Notes: generated from the sequence alone by a model not told the origin. Counted from the stretch's first letter, positions 8,841 through 18,781 are shown. The stretch is 64,000 bases of DNA from Rhizobacter sp. Root404 (GCF_001425865.1 NZ_LMDS01000004.1:2051355-2115354), one strand, 5' to 3'. Program-made: numbers and translations.

Positions 8841-9983
8841 CTATTTCCGCTTCACTTCACCGGCCTGGGTCATCAGGCAGGCGGCGACGATGTCGTCGTC
8901 CATCGGCACGACGAAGCCGCCGTCCTTGGGCAGCACGAGCTTGAGGAAGTCGAGCACGTTGCGCGCGTACAGCGCGCTCGCGTCGGCCGCCACCAGCGCG
9001 GGCAGGTTGGTCTCGCCGACGATCGTGACGCCGTGCTTGACCACCGTCTTGTCGGCCTCGCTGAGCGGGCAGTTGCCGCCGGTCAGGCCACCGGCCAGGT
9101 CGGGGCCCTTGCCAGCGGCGATGTCGACGATCACCGAACCCGGCTTCATCGACTTGACCATGTCCTCGGTGATCAGCGTCGGCGCCGCGCGGCCCGGGAT
9201 CAGCGCGGTGCTGATCACGATGTCGGCCGCGGCCACGCGCTTGGCGACCTCCACCTGCTGGCGCGCGAGCCAGCTCGGCGGCATCGGCTTGGCGTAGCCG
9301 CCGACGCCTTCGGCGGCTTCCTTCTCCTCCGGCGTGTCGTACGACACCTCGATAAACTTGCCACCGAGCGACTCGACCTGCTCCTTCACCGACGGGCGCA
9401 CGTCGCTGGCCTCGATCACGGCGCCCAGGCGCTTGGCGGTCGCAATCGCCTGCAGCCCGGCCACGCCGACGCCCAGGATCACGACGCGCGCGGCCTTCAC
9501 GGTGCCGGCCGCGGTCATCAGCATCGGGAAGAAGCGCTGGTACTTGTCGGCCGCGATCATCACGGCCTTGTAGCCGGCGATGTTGGCCTGGCTCGACAGC
9601 ACGTCCATGCTCTGCGCCCGCGTGGTGCGCGGCGCGGCCTCGAGCGCGAAGCTGGTGATGCCGGCGCCGGCCAGCCGGTGCAGGCCGTCGCTGTCGAACG
9701 GGTTCAGCATGCCGACCAGGTTGGCGCCGGTCTTCATCTGCGACAGCTCGCTGTGCAGCGGCGCACGCACCTTCAGCACCAGATCGCAGCCGAACGCGCC
9801 ACTGGCGTCGGTGATCTCGGCGCCGGCGGCCTCGTAGGCGGCGTCGGTCACGCTGGCGGCGACGCCGGCGCCCGACTGCACCCGGATCGTGTGGCCCTGC
9901 GCGACCAGCTTCTTCGCCGTTTCGGGCGTCACGGCCACGCGCGTTTCACCGACCGCCGTCTCCAGCGGAACTCCTATCAACAT
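8841..9983 (-). CDS. pntAA: NAD(P) transhydrogenase subunit alpha part 1
   Basis: Encodes 380 residues starting MLIGVPLETAVGETRVAV from ATG 9983, which has GAGGAGG 7 nt upstream. The frame extends further upstream, but without a comparable ribosome site. The protein is the soluble NAD(H)-binding domain I: alanine-dehydrogenase-like fold with the GVGVAGLQAIATAKRLGAVI Rossmann motif near residue 176 and the RTTRAQSMDVLSSQANIAGY family segment near residue 126. Together with PntAB and PntB it forms the proton-pumping transhydrogenase that supplies NADPH. First gene of the operon and divergent from the Nudix gene. Confidence 0.95.
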   Translation of the reverse strand: MLIGVPLETAVGETRVAVTPETAKKLVAQGHTIRVQSGAGVAASVTDAAYEAAGAEITDASGAFGCDLVLKVRAPLHSELSQMKTGANLVGMLNPFDSDGLHRLAGAGITSFALEAAPRTTRAQSMDVLSSQANIAGYKAVMIAADKYQRFFPMLMTAAGTVKAARVVILGVGVAGLQAIATAKRLGAVIEASDVRPSVKEQVESLGGKFIEVSYDTPEEKEAAEGVGGYAKPMPPSWLARQQVEVAKRVAAADIVISTALIPGRAAPTLITEDMVKSMKPGSVIVDIAAGKGPDLAGGLTGGNCPLSEADKTVVKHGVTIVGETNLPALVAADASALYARNVLDFLKLVLPKDGGFVVPMDDDIVAACLMTQAGEVKRK

Positions 9984-10060
9984 GGGTGCCTCCTCAGGCG
10001 CTTGGACTTCTGGATTTTGGCGGAGCTTACACAAGTCTCCGGCGTGGCTAAGATCGCCGC

Positions 10061-10564
10061 ATGGCCGACCGCTGGAAACCGAGTGTCACCGTGGCTGCGA
10101 TCATCGAGCGACGCGTCGGCGACACGCCGCAGTTCCTGTTGGTCGAGGAGCACACGCCCGAGGGTTTGAAGCTCAACAATCCGGCCGGCCACCTCGATCC
10201 CGAAGAGTCGCCCCAGGAGGGCGTGATCCGCGAGGTGCTGGAGGAGACGGGCTGCGTGTTCACGCCCGACCGCCTGATCGGCATCTACCTGTCGCGCTTC
10301 AAGCGCCCGGCGCGCGACGAGGACGTGACCTTCGTCCGCTTCGCCTTCGGCGGCCGCGTCGGCGCGCCCGACCCCGCGCGCCGCCTCGACGACGGCATCG
10401 TCCGCACCGTCTGGATGACGCTCGACCAATTGCGCGCGAGCCGCGCGCGCCACCGCAGCCCTCACGTGCTGGGCTGCGTCGAGGACTACCTGGCCGGCCG
10501 GCGGCTCCCGCTCGACGCGATCACCACCGACCGGACGGTCTACGACCCCGAGATCAAGCGCTGA
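10061..10564 (+). CDS. Nudix hydrolase (NudJ-like)
   Basis: Encodes 167 residues. A complete Nudix box is present near residues 42-64: GHLDPEE then REVLEETGC, matching GX5EX7REUXEEXGU, which binds the metal ion and catalyses cleavage of nucleoside diphosphate-X bonds. The layout resembles the NudJ/YmfB group, small hydrolases of (d)NTPs and thiamine pyrophosphate-type substrates; a NudJ-type gene next to mnmA is common in proteobacteria, and mnmA lies 1 kb away here. The last 11 bp overlap the convergent ribB gene. Substrate is not certain. Confidence 0.85.
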   Translation: MADRWKPSVTVAAIIERRVGDTPQFLLVEEHTPEGLKLNNPAGHLDPEESPQEGVIREVLEETGCVFTPDRLIGIYLSRFKRPARDEDVTFVRFAFGGRVGAPDPARRLDDGIVRTVWMTLDQLRASRARHRSPHVLGCVEDYLAGRRLPLDAITTDRTVYDPEIKR

Positions 10565-11210
10565 CCGGCGTGTCCTCGATCTCGCGCCGGTACGCGACCA
10601 GCTCCGCGATCGTCAACATCGGATAGCCATGCCGGCGCGAGAACGCGACGAGTTCGTCGCCGCGCATCATGCTGCCGTCTTCGTTCATCAGTTCGCACAG
10701 CACCGCGGCCGGTTGCAGCCCGGCCAGGCGCGCCAGTTCGACGGCGCCTTCGGTGTGACCGCGGCGTTCGAGCACGCCGCCGGGCGCGGCGCGCAGCGGG
10801 AACACGTGCCCGGGGCTGACGAGATCGGACGCTTGCGCGCCAGGGGCGATCGCGGTGCGGATCGTCGTGACGCGGTCGGCGGCGCTGACGCCGGTCGTCA
10901 CGCCGTCGCGCGCCTCGATCGAGACCGTGAACGCGGTGCCGTAGCGGCTGCCGTTGTTCGCGACCATCGGCGGCAAGGCCAGGCGCTGCAGTTCGGCATC
11001 GCCCATGCACAGGCAGACGATGCCCGAGCACTCGCGGATCATCGTGGCCATCATCGGCACGGTGATCCGTTCGGCGGCGACGATCAGGTCGCCCTCGTTC
11101 TCGCGGTCGTCGTCGTCGAGCAGGACCACGGCGCGGCCGTGGCGGATGGCATCCAGCGCGATCCTCAGTCGAGGCGGCAGGGGGCGAGTGGAAGCAGAGA
11201 GTTGAGACAT
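10554..11210 (-). CDS. ribB: 3,4-dihydroxy-2-butanone 4-phosphate synthase
   Basis: Encodes 218 residues from ATG 11210. RibB converts ribulose 5-phosphate to 3,4-dihydroxy-2-butanone 4-phosphate plus formate, a riboflavin precursor step. Family motifs are complete: [19 protein letters not shown] (metal and substrate acidic loop), the [12 protein letters not shown] segment, [29 protein letters not shown] and the [17 protein letters not shown] substrate loop. It is a stand-alone RibB with no RibA domain. The 160-nt leader contains an FMN riboswitch, so expression should fall when flavin is abundant. It converges on the Nudix gene with an 11-bp overlap. Confidence 0.95.
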   Translation of the reverse strand: MSQLSASTRPLPPRLRIALDAIRHGRAVVLLDDDDRENEGDLIVAAERITVPMMATMIRECSGIVCLCMGDAELQRLALPPMVANNGSRYGTAFTVSIEARDGVTTGVSAADRVTTIRTAIAPGAQASDLVSPGHVFPLRAAPGGVLERRGHTEGAVELARLAGLQPAAVLCELMNEDGSMMRGDELVAFSRRHGYPMLTIAELVAYRREIEDTPVSA

Positions 11211-11288
11211 GGTTGAAACGCTCCTTGTGTCGCTCACAAAAAACATTCCAGGGCGCGCAAACGCGGTGCACCCACGCCGGGGCTTTTC

Positions 11289-11305
11289 GCCGAGCGAAGC
11301 TCGGC
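11289..11305. other. Hairpin in ribB leader
   Basis: A perfect 7-bp stem with a 3-nt loop (GCCGAGC-GAA-GCTCGGC) lies between the FMN aptamer and the ribB start. Its T-run is on the upstream side in the ribB direction, so it is not a standard intrinsic terminator. It could be part of the riboswitch expression platform. Function uncertain. Confidence 0.35.
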
Positions 11306-11370
11306 AAAAAACCGCGGCTCCAGACGGAGTCGCGGACGGCGCAGGCGCACTGCATGAGCACATCTTCTTT

Positions 11371-11505
11371 CATCCGGACTCTGACCGTCGGCTTCGGCAT
11401 CTCACCGAATCTGCTGACCTCTTCACCGGAGAGGTGAAGAGCGCTCGCGGGCTCGCGGCTTGCGCCGCATACCGCCGGTGGGGAATTTCACCCCGCCCTG
11501 AAGAC
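11371..11505 (-). promoter_or_regulatory. FMN riboswitch (RFN element) of ribB
   Basis: Read on the minus strand, the region shows the conserved RFN blocks in order: AGGGCGGGGTGAAATTCC, CCACCGGCGGTA, GAGCCCGCGAGCG, a variable stem (CTTCACCTCTCCGGTGAAG), and at the 3' end GCCGACGGTCAGAGTCCGGA. These are the signature junction sequences of the FMN aptamer. It sits 160 nt before ribB on the same strand, so FMN binding should reduce ribB expression. Whether control is by termination or by hiding the ribosome site is not clear. Confidence 0.93.
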
Positions 11506-11593
11506 GTGTGCCCGTCTTTCGACAGGCGTGTCAATCTTACGACCAAGCCCTCGGCGGCACGCGTCGCCGGAGCGACACCTAAAATCGCGGCCC

Positions 11594-12697
11594 ATGAAAC
11601 CCCAGCGTGTCGTCGTCGGCCTGTCGGGCGGCGTCGATTCGGCCGTCACCGCGCACCTGCTCAAGCAGCAGGGCCACGAGGTCATCGGCATCTTCATGAA
11701 GAACTGGGAGGACGATGACGACAGCGAATACTGCTCGTCGAACATCGACTTCGTCGACGCCGCCGCCGTGGCCGACGTGCTCGGCATCGAGATCGAGCAC
11801 GTCAACTTCGCGGCCGACTACAAGGACCGCGTGTTCGCCGAGTTCCTGCGCGAGTACGAGGCCGGCCGCACGCCGAACCCCGACGTGCTGTGCAACGCCG
11901 AGATCAAGTTCAAGGCCTTCCTCGACCACGCGATGCGCCTGGGCGCCGAGAAGATCGCGACGGGGCATTACGCCCGCGTCCGCGAGAAAGCGGGCGAGTT
12001 CCAACTGCTCAAGGGTCTGGATCCGCTGAAGGACCAGAGCTACTTCCTGCACCGGCTCACGCAGGCGCAGCTGGCGAAGACGCTGTTCCCGGTCGGCGAA
12101 CTGCCGAAGACCGAGGTGCGCCGCATCGCCGCCGAGATCGGCCTGCCGAATGCGAAGAAGAAGGACTCGACCGGCATCTGCTTCATCGGCGAACGGCCGT
12201 TCCGCGAATTCCTGAACCGCTATCTCGCGAACACGCCCGGCCCGATCAAGGACGACCGCGGCCGCACGATCGGCGAGCACGTGGGACTGAGCTTCTACAC
12301 GCTCGGCCAGCGCAAGGGCATCGGCATCGGCGGGCTGAAGGAGCGAAGTGCCCCGCGGGGCGGGGGAGACCACGACCCCTGGTTCGTCGCCCGCAAGGAC
12401 ATGGCCGCCAACACGCTCTACATCGTGCAGGGCCACGACCACCCGTGGCTGCTGGCCCAGCGCCTGAGCGCCGACGACACCAGCTGGATCGCCGGCCACG
12501 CACCGCGCGCCGACGCACTCGCCGCGAAGACCCGCTACCGGCAGCAGGACGCGGCGTGCACGTTCACCGCGGCCGGCCCCGGCGGGTTCGACCTGCGCTT
12601 CGATCAGCCGCAGTGGGCCGTCACCCCGGGCCAGTCGGCCGTGCTGTACGACGGCGAGGTGTGCCTCGGCGGCGGGGTGATTTCCGGCTCGGCCTGA
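11594..12697 (+). CDS. mnmA: tRNA-specific 2-thiouridylase MnmA
   Basis: Encodes 367 residues from ATG 11594. MnmA adenylates and thiolates U34 of Lys, Glu and Gln tRNAs. Visible motifs: PP-loop [16 protein letters not shown] (residues ~8-23), [15 protein letters not shown] holding the catalytic Cys (NPDVLCN), [19 protein letters not shown] holding the second catalytic Cys (STGICF), and [18 protein letters not shown]-terminal beta-barrel domains follow. An Arg/Gly-rich insert ([15 protein letters not shown]) lies just before the DPWFVARKD motif. Cytoplasmic; length is normal. Confidence 0.95.
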   Translation: MKPQRVVVGLSGGVDSAVTAHLLKQQGHEVIGIFMKNWEDDDDSEYCSSNIDFVDAAAVADVLGIEIEHVNFAADYKDRVFAEFLREYEAGRTPNPDVLCNAEIKFKAFLDHAMRLGAEKIATGHYARVREKAGEFQLLKGLDPLKDQSYFLHRLTQAQLAKTLFPVGELPKTEVRRIAAEIGLPNAKKKDSTGICFIGERPFREFLNRYLANTPGPIKDDRGRTIGEHVGLSFYTLGQRKGIGIGGLKERSAPRGGGDHDPWFVARKDMAANTLYIVQGHDHPWLLAQRLSADDTSWIAGHAPRADALAAKTRYRQQDAACTFTAAGPGGFDLRFDQPQWAVTPGQSAVLYDGEVCLGGGVISGSA

Positions 12698-12715
12698 ACG
12701 ACAGGCGCAACGACG

Positions 12716-14491
12716 ATGACCGTGATGCGTTCCCTGCTGCTGGCGATGTGCCTGCTCATCGGCGCCGCCGGCCCGGCCCACGCCGGGACCGACCCGCAGG
12801 CGACGCAGCGGCTGCACGCGCTGTTCGACTCCGAGTGGGAATGGGAGATGCGCGACGACCCCGAGCGCGCCACCTACACCGGCGACCACCGCCACGGCGC
12901 ACAGCTCACCGACCGCTCGCGCGCCGCCGACGAGAAGCGCTACGCCCATGCCCGCGAGCGTCTCGCGACGCTGCGCGGCATCGACCGCGAGCAGCTCGCG
13001 CCGGCCGACCGCGTCTCGCGCGACATCATGGTCCAGGGCACGCAAGAGTGGCTCGACGGCGAAAAATTCGCCGGCCTGAACACGGTGGTGCTCGACGGAG
13101 AAGGCGGCCTGCACAACGACCTCGCCAGCCTGCTGCGCGTCAGCCCGGTCGCCACCGAGGCCGACGTGCGCAACATGCTGGCCCGGCTGGCGCAGTTCCC
13201 GAGCCGGGTCGACCAGGTCATCGCCCGCCTGCGCGACGGCATTGCGATGGGGTGGGTGGCGGCGCGGGCGTCGATGCAGCAGGTGCCGGCGCAGATCGAC
13301 GGCCAGTTGCCGGACGACGTGACCCGCAGCCCGCTGTACGAGCCGTTCACGCGGCTGGGAATGGGCATCCCGCCCGACACGCGCACCGCGTTGGCCGCCG
13401 ACGGCGCCGCGGCGCTGCGCGCCCACGTGTACCCGGCGATGCGCCGCCTGCGCACGTTCATCGTCGACGAGTACCTGCCGCACACCCGCGAGAACGGCGC
13501 GATGAGCACGCGCCCGAACGGCGCGGCCGCGTATGACTACCTCGTCCGCCAGCACACCACTACCGACCTGGGTGCAGCGCAGGTGCATGCGATCGGGCTG
13601 CGTGAAGTCGCGCGACTGCGTGGGGAGATGGAGGCGCAGATGCGGGCCGCCGGCTTCGCGGGCAGCTTCGCGGAGTTCGTCCACTTCCTCAACACCGATC
13701 CGCGCTTCTTCTACACCGACCCCGAGGCGCTGCTGGCCGGCTACCGCGACATCGCCAAGCGCGTCGACCCCGAGCTGCCCAAGCTGTTCGCCGAGCTGCC
13801 GCGCACCCCCTACGGCGTGCGCGCGATCCCGGCGCACGAGGGCATCGGCAAGTCCGAGAACTACTCCGGCCCGCCGCGCGACGGCAGCGGAGCCGGGTGG
13901 TTCAACGCCAACGTCGTCGCGATCGCGCAGCGGCCGATCTGGAACATGGAGACGCTGTTCGCGCACGAGGCTGTGCCCGGCCACCACCTGCAGACGGCTC
14001 GGGCGCGCGAGCTCACGGACCTGCCGCGGTTCCGCCGTGGCGGCGGCTACACCGCGTACGGCGAAGGCTGGGCGCTGTACGCCGAGACGCTGGGCCCGGA
14101 ACTCGGCCTGTACAAGACGCCGTACACCCGCTTCGGCCACCTGCAATGGCAAAGCCTGCGCGCGGCGCGGCTGGTCATCGACACCGGCATCCACGCGTTC
14201 GGCTGGCAGCGCACGCAGGCGATCGACTGGATGACCGAGCGCACCGGCATGGCCCGTGAGTTCATCGAGCCGCAGGTCGACCGCTATTACGTCTGGCCGG
14301 CCCAGGTGCTCAGCTACATGATCGGGCAGCTGAAGATCGTCGAGCTGCGCGACCGCGCGCGCGCCACGCTCGGCGCGCGCTTCGACATCCGGCGCTTCCA
14401 CATGGCCGTGCTCGACAATGGCGCGATGCCGCTGGGCGCGCTCGAGCAGCAGATCGACGACTGGATCGCGCGTGAAAAGGCGCGTCCGTGA
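12716..14491 (+). CDS. DUF885 family exported protein, putative peptidase
   Basis: Encodes 591 residues. The N-terminus MTVMRSLLLAMCLLIGAAGP ending PAHAG is a signal peptide, so the protein is periplasmic or outer-membrane associated. The family-defining metal motif AHEAVPGHHLQ lies near residue 420, with a downstream YGEGWALYAETLG segment carrying a likely third ligand. DUF885 proteins are related to zinc metallopeptidases (M32-like), but substrates are mostly unknown. It starts 18 nt after mnmA on the same strand and may share its transcript; no functional tie is evident. Confidence 0.85.
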   Translation: MTVMRSLLLAMCLLIGAAGPAHAGTDPQATQRLHALFDSEWEWEMRDDPERATYTGDHRHGAQLTDRSRAADEKRYAHARERLATLRGIDREQLAPADRVSRDIMVQGTQEWLDGEKFAGLNTVVLDGEGGLHNDLASLLRVSPVATEADVRNMLARLAQFPSRVDQVIARLRDGIAMGWVAARASMQQVPAQIDGQLPDDVTRSPLYEPFTRLGMGIPPDTRTALAADGAAALRAHVYPAMRRLRTFIVDEYLPHTRENGAMSTRPNGAAAYDYLVRQHTTTDLGAAQVHAIGLREVARLRGEMEAQMRAAGFAGSFAEFVHFLNTDPRFFYTDPEALLAGYRDIAKRVDPELPKLFAELPRTPYGVRAIPAHEGIGKSENYSGPPRDGSGAGWFNANVVAIAQRPIWNMETLFAHEAVPGHHLQTARARELTDLPRFRRGGGYTAYGEGWALYAETLGPELGLYKTPYTRFGHLQWQSLRAARLVIDTGIHAFGWQRTQAIDWMTERTGMAREFIEPQVDRYYVWPAQVLSYMIGQLKIVELRDRARATLGARFDIRRFHMAVLDNGAMPLGALEQQIDDWIAREKARP

Positions 14492-14533
14492 TGCGAGACT
14501 GACCGGCCTCGCGTTCCCTTCATACGACCCGCC

Positions 14534-15172
14534 ATGTACCTGCCCCCCCATTTCGAAGAGAAGCGCCCCGAGGTGCTGCACGCCCTGCTTCGCGAGCATC
14601 CGCTCGGCCTGCTGGTGACGCAGGACGCGGCGGGCGAGCTGGCCGCGAACACGGTGCCGTTCGTGCTCGATGCCGACCCGGCCGGGGGCCCCGGCATCCT
14701 GCGCGCGCACGTCGCGCGCGCGAACCCGGTGTGGCGCGACGCGCGCACCGATCGCGATTCGCTGGTCGTGTTCCAGGGTCCGCAGGCCTACATCTCGCCG
14801 GGCTTCTACCCGAGCAAGGCCGAGCACGGCAAGGTCGTGCCGACCTGGAACTACGTGATCGTGCAGGGGCGCGGCCGGCTGCGCGCGGTCGACGACGCGC
14901 CGTGGCTGCGCGCCTTCGTGACGCGCCTGACCGATCGCCACGAGGCCGCGCGCGAACAACCGTGGGCGGTCACCGACGCGCCCGACGACTACGTCACGTC
15001 GATGCTGCGCGCGATCGTCGGCATCGAGATCGAACTGGGCGCGCTGGTCGGCAAGTGGAAGGTGAGCCAAAACCGCAGCGCCGCCGACCGCGACGGCGTG
15101 GCGCGCGGGCTGCGCGAGGCCGGCGTTCCCCGGGCATCGGAACTCGCCGGCTACCCGCCCGCGGAGGCTTGA
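14534..15172 (+). CDS. PaiB-like FMN-binding protein
   Basis: Encodes 212 residues of the PaiB/FMN-binding split-barrel family. Features include the MYLPPHFEEKRPEVLHALLR start, PLGLLVTQDA, NTVPFVLDADPAG, the conserved SPGFYPSKAEHGKVVPTWNY block, and the C-terminal KWKVSQNRSAADRDGVARGL block. Family members are described as negative transcriptional regulators in Bacillus (PaiB), but the fold is that of a flavin-binding protein, so direct DNA binding here is doubtful. Single gene 42 nt after the DUF885 gene. Confidence 0.85.
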   Translation: MYLPPHFEEKRPEVLHALLREHPLGLLVTQDAAGELAANTVPFVLDADPAGGPGILRAHVARANPVWRDARTDRDSLVVFQGPQAYISPGFYPSKAEHGKVVPTWNYVIVQGRGRLRAVDDAPWLRAFVTRLTDRHEAAREQPWAVTDAPDDYVTSMLRAIVGIEIELGALVGKWKVSQNRSAADRDGVARGLREAGVPRASELAGYPPAEA

Positions 15173-15209
15173 GGGTCGCGCGGGCGGCGCGGCAGCACGC
15201 CCGCGCGCT

Positions 15210-16751
15210 TTGAGGCATGCTCGGCACCCCCCCGCCGTCGACCCGCCCGCATTGAGTGCTGCCCACACCCCGCTGACCCCGAGCCAGTTCCGCGCCGCGA
15301 CCGCCGCGGTGATGATGACCATCCTGCTGGCGGCGCTCGACCAGACCATCGTCAGCGTCGCGGTCCCGACGATCGCGCGGCAGCTCGGCGGTTTCGAGTG
15401 GATGGCGTGGGTGATCTCGGGCTACCTGATCGCATGCACCGTCGTCACGCCGCTGTACGGCCGGCTCAGCGACCTGGTCGGGCGGCGCCGCGTGATGACG
15501 ATCGCGATCCTGATCTTCCTGACCGCCTCGATCGCCTGCGCGCTCGCCCAGACGCTGCCGCAGCTCGTGCTCGCGCGCGTGGTGCAGGGCATCGGCGGCG
15601 GCGGGCTGATCGCCACCGCGCAGTCGGTGATCGCGGACGTGGTGCCGCTGCGCGAACGCGGCCGCTACCAGAGCTACGTCAGCATCGTCTGGGCGGTCGC
15701 GAGCATGCTGGGGCCGGTCATCGGCGGCGTGCTCACCGAGTACCTGTCGTGGCCCTGGATCTTCTGGATCAACCTGCCGGTGGGGCTGGTCGCGCTGGTG
15801 CTGGTGCACCGCTCGCTGAAGGCCCTGCCGGTCACGCCGCGCCGGGCGCGCATCGACGGCGTCGGCGCGCTGCTGCTGCTGACCGGCCTGACCGCGATGC
15901 TGATCCCGATCACCCGAGTCGGCCAGGGCACGGCCTGGTCCGACGCGTGGAACCTGATCGGCTGGGCGATCGCGGTGGCGCTGTTGGTGGTGTTCGTCGC
16001 GCAGCAGCGCCGTCACCCGCAGGCGATCGTGCCGATGGCACTGTTCGCGAACCGCACGGTGGTGGCGTGCTGCGCGCTGCTGTTCATCTGCTTCTTCAAC
16101 TTCATCGCGATGTCGGTGCTGGTGCCGTTGCGCCTGCAGCTGGTGGCCGGCTACAGCGCAGCCGATGCGGCACTGCGGCTGCTGCCGCTGACGCTCGCGA
16201 TTCCCGCCGCCGCGTTCGCGAGCGGCCGCTGGCTCTCGCGCACCGGGCGCGTGCTGCCGATGCAGCGCCTCGGCGTGATGCTGGTGCCGGTCGCACTGGC
16301 GGCTTCGGGCTTCGCGTCGGCCGGCGGATGGGCCGCGACCGCGGCGCTGGTGCTGCTGGGCGCCGGCATGGGGCTGCAGATGCCGACCACGCTGATCACG
16401 GCGCAGCAGTCGGTGCCGCGCGACCAGCTCGGCACGGTCACGGCGCTGACGTCGTTCTTCCGCCTGCTGGGTGGCGCGATCGGCATCGCGGTGCTGAGCT
16501 CGGTGGCGTTGCTGCTGCTGCGCGAACACCTGCCCGCCGGCGTCCAGGGGCTCGATGCCGAAGGCCTGGGACAGCTGATCGACGCCTCGCGCGGCGGCCA
16601 TGGCGCGCCCGCCAGCGACACGGCGTTCCAGCGCGTGATGTGGTTGAGCGCGGCGATCTCGCTGCTGTCGCTGTGGTTCGTCGCACGCCTGCCCGACCTG
16701 CGCTTGCACGAGGCACGCCACGCATCGCCCGGGGCTGCCGCGGAACTTTGA
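15210..16751 (+). CDS. MFS drug-efflux-type transporter (DHA2, 14 TM)
   Basis: Encodes up to 513 residues from TTG 15210; a second TTG at 15252 is also possible, and neither has a clear ribosome site. The DHA2/EmrB group is proton-driven multidrug export in the inner membrane. Evidence: about 14 hydrophobic segments, motif D1-like LLAALDQTIVSVAVPTIARQ, motif A YGRLSDLVGRRRVM, the GIGGGGLIATAQSVIADVVP segment, and motif C-like GPVIGGVLTEYLSWPWIFWI. The substrate cannot be told from sequence. It is followed 12 nt later by the cytochrome genes, likely by proximity only. Confidence 0.88.
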   Translation: MRHARHPPAVDPPALSAAHTPLTPSQFRAATAAVMMTILLAALDQTIVSVAVPTIARQLGGFEWMAWVISGYLIACTVVTPLYGRLSDLVGRRRVMTIAILIFLTASIACALAQTLPQLVLARVVQGIGGGGLIATAQSVIADVVPLRERGRYQSYVSIVWAVASMLGPVIGGVLTEYLSWPWIFWINLPVGLVALVLVHRSLKALPVTPRRARIDGVGALLLLTGLTAMLIPITRVGQGTAWSDAWNLIGWAIAVALLVVFVAQQRRHPQAIVPMALFANRTVVACCALLFICFFNFIAMSVLVPLRLQLVAGYSAADAALRLLPLTLAIPAAAFASGRWLSRTGRVLPMQRLGVMLVPVALAASGFASAGGWAATAALVLLGAGMGLQMPTTLITAQQSVPRDQLGTVTALTSFFRLLGGAIGIAVLSSVALLLLREHLPAGVQGLDAEGLGQLIDASRGGHGAPASDTAFQRVMWLSAAISLLSLWFVARLPDLRLHEARHASPGAAAEL

Positions 16752-16763
16752 TACAACCTCCCC

Positions 16764-17492
16764 ATGGCGGAATTGAATCTGAGGGCCGGCTGGCGCGCAC
16801 GATGCGCCGCGGCGACGATGTGCGCCGCGGCCACCCTGGCCTGCGCCGCACCGAAGGTCGAGGACACGATGGCGCAGCGCGTGCAGGCCTGCACCGGCTG
16901 CCACGGGCCGCAGGGCCGCGCGGCGAGCGACGGCTACTACCCGCGCATCGCCGGCAAGCCGGCGGGCTATCTGTACAACCAGCTCGTGAGCTTTCGTGAT
17001 GGCCGGCGTCAGTACGCGCTGATGACGAACCTGCTCGCGCCGCTGTCCGACGCCTACCTCCGCGAGATTGCCGAGCACTTCGCGAACCTGGAAATTCCCT
17101 ACCCGCCCGCGCAGGCGGCGACCGGCAGCGTCGATGCGCTGAGCCGCGGCGAGGCGCTGGTGCTGCGCGGCGACGCGGCGCTGAAGATCCCCGCCTGCGT
17201 GCAGTGCCACGGCAGCGCGCTGATGGGCGTCGCGCCTGCGGTGCCGGCGCTGATCGGCATGCCGCGCGACTACCTGAACGCGCAACTCGGCGCGTGGCGC
17301 ACCGGCACCCGGCACGCGAACGCGCCGGACTGCATGGCGCAGATCGCGCAGCGCCTGGCGCCGGCCGACATCAGCGCGTTGTCGCAATGGCTGGGCGCGC
17401 AGCGCGTGGCGTCGAACGCCAAGCCCGCGACGCAATTGCCCGAGCCGCTGCCGATGCCGTGCGGCGGCGTCCCCGACGGGCCCGCGAAGTGA
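16764..17492 (+). CDS. Di-haem cytochrome c (c4-like)
   Basis: Encodes 242 residues. A signal peptide covers about residues 1-28 (LACAAPKVED cleavage area), so it is periplasmic. Two CXXCH haem c sites are visible, CTGCH near residue 43 and CVQCH near 146, in two repeated cytochrome c domains, with Met candidates for the sixth ligand (ALMTNLLAPL and ALIGMPRDYL). It resembles cytochrome c4-type electron carriers. The stop overlaps the start of the next cytochrome gene (GTGA), so the two are co-translated and probably form an electron-transfer pair. Confidence 0.85.
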   Translation: MAELNLRAGWRARCAAATMCAAATLACAAPKVEDTMAQRVQACTGCHGPQGRAASDGYYPRIAGKPAGYLYNQLVSFRDGRRQYALMTNLLAPLSDAYLREIAEHFANLEIPYPPAQAATGSVDALSRGEALVLRGDAALKIPACVQCHGSALMGVAPAVPALIGMPRDYLNAQLGAWRTGTRHANAPDCMAQIAQRLAPADISALSQWLGAQRVASNAKPATQLPEPLPMPCGGVPDGPAK

Positions 17493-18781
17493 GCCGGCTC
17501 TTGATCCGCGCCGCGCTCGCGGTAGTCGTGCTCGGTGCGCTCGCCGCCGGGCTGGTCGCCTGGCTGAACGTGCGCGGCGAGTCGCCGCTGGGCAGCGCCG
17601 TGTCGGCTCCCGCCAGCGCCGAACTCGTCGCACGCGGCGCCTACCTGGCGCGAGCCGGCAACTGCATGGGCTGCCACACCGTACCCGGCGGCGCCGCGTA
17701 TGCCGGCGGGCGCGGCGTGCCGACGCCGTTCGGCACCATCTATGCGCCCAACCTGACGCCCGACGGAGCCACCGGCATCGGCGGATGGTCCCCGGACGAG
17801 TTCTGGCGCGCGCTGCACAACGGCCGCTCGCGCGACGGGCGCCTCCTCTACCCGGCGTTCCCGTACCCGAACTACACGCGCGTGACGCGCGCCGATTCGG
17901 ACGCGATCCACGCGTACCTGAAGAGCCTGCCGCCGGTCGTGCAGGCGAACAAGGCACACGAGCTGCCGTTCCCGTTCGACCAGCAGGCGGCGCTCGCCGT
18001 CTGGCGCGCGCTCTACTTTCGCGCGGCCGAACCGATGTCCGCGAACGACGCGGCGGGCACGACACCGGTGCAGCGTGGCGCCTACCTCGTCGAGGGCCTC
18101 GGTCACTGCAACGCGTGCCACGCCAGCCGGAACGCGCTCGGCGCGACCACCAGCACGCTCGACCTGGCCGGCGGCCTGATCCCGGTGCAGAACTGGTACG
18201 CGCCGGCGCTCGATTCGCCCGACGAAGCCGGCGTGGCCGACTGGGACCTGGCCCACATCGTCGAGTTGCTCAAGTCCGGCGTCTCGGCACGTGGCGCGGT
18301 GATGGGCCCGATGCGCGAGGTCGTGGCCGGGAGCACTCAGCACCTGAACGACGCGGACCTGCAGGCGATGGCCGCCTACCTGAAGGCACTGCCGCAGCGC
18401 CCCGCGTCGACGACGTCCCGGACGAGCGCCACCGGCGCCGCACCGGCCGACTCGAGCACGCCCGGCGCCAAGCTGTACGCCCAGCACTGCGTGCAATGCC
18501 ATGGCGAGCAGGGCGAGGGCGTGGCGGGCATCTACCCGGCACTGGCCGGCAGCCGCGCGGTCACGCTGCGCACGCCGGCGAACCTGGTCCACATGGTGCT
18601 GGAGGGCGGGTTTCCGCCGAGCACCGCGGGCAACCCGCGGCCGTTCGGCATGCCGCCCTACGCCACCGTGTTGAGCAATGACGACGTGGCTCAGCTGCTG
18701 AGCCACGTGCGCACCAGTTGGGGCAATCGCGGTGCGCCGGTGTCGGCGCTCGACGTGGCGAAGTACCGCAGCGTCAAGTGA
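17489..18781 (+). CDS. Tri-haem cytochrome c, dehydrogenase-subunit type
   Basis: Encodes 430 residues from GTG 17489 overlapping the previous stop. An N-terminal hydrophobic segment (residues ~5-25) acts as an uncleaved anchor or signal. Three CXXCH sites follow: CMGCH, CNACH and CVQCH. This three-domain arrangement matches the cytochrome subunit of membrane alcohol, aldehyde or gluconate dehydrogenases, which passes electrons to ubiquinone or oxidase. No dehydrogenase subunit is adjacent, so with the upstream di-haem protein it may act as a stand-alone electron relay. The C-terminal haem domain is preceded by a Ser/Thr/Pro linker. It is the last core gene before the island. Confidence 0.87.
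   Translation: MSRLLIRAALAVVVLGALAAGLVAWLNVRGESPLGSAVSAPASAELVARGAYLARAGNCMGCHTVPGGAAYAGGRGVPTPFGTIYAPNLTPDGATGIGGWSPDEFWRALHNGRSRDGRLLYPAFPYPNYTRVTRADSDAIHAYLKSLPPVVQANKAHELPFPFDQQAALAVWRALYFRAAEPMSANDAAGTTPVQRGAYLVEGLGHCNACHASRNALGATTSTLDLAGGLIPVQNWYAPALDSPDEAGVADWDLAHIVELLKSGVSARGAVMGPMREVVAGSTQHLNDADLQAMAAYLKALPQRPASTTSRTSATGAAPADSSTPGAKLYAQHCVQCHGEQGEGVAGIYPALAGSRAVTLRTPANLVHMVLEGGFPPSTAGNPRPFGMPPYATVLSNDDVAQLLSHVRTSWGNRGAPVSALDVAKYRSVK

Noticed and set aside
11289..11305. Rho-independent terminator for ribB leader
   Set aside because: The stem is good but the T-run is on the wrong side in the ribB direction.
11579..15349. Open frame of about 1250 codons antisense to mnmA, the DUF885 gene and paiB
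   Set aside because: Composition is that of an antisense shadow and no domain is visible; the plus-strand genes are well supported.
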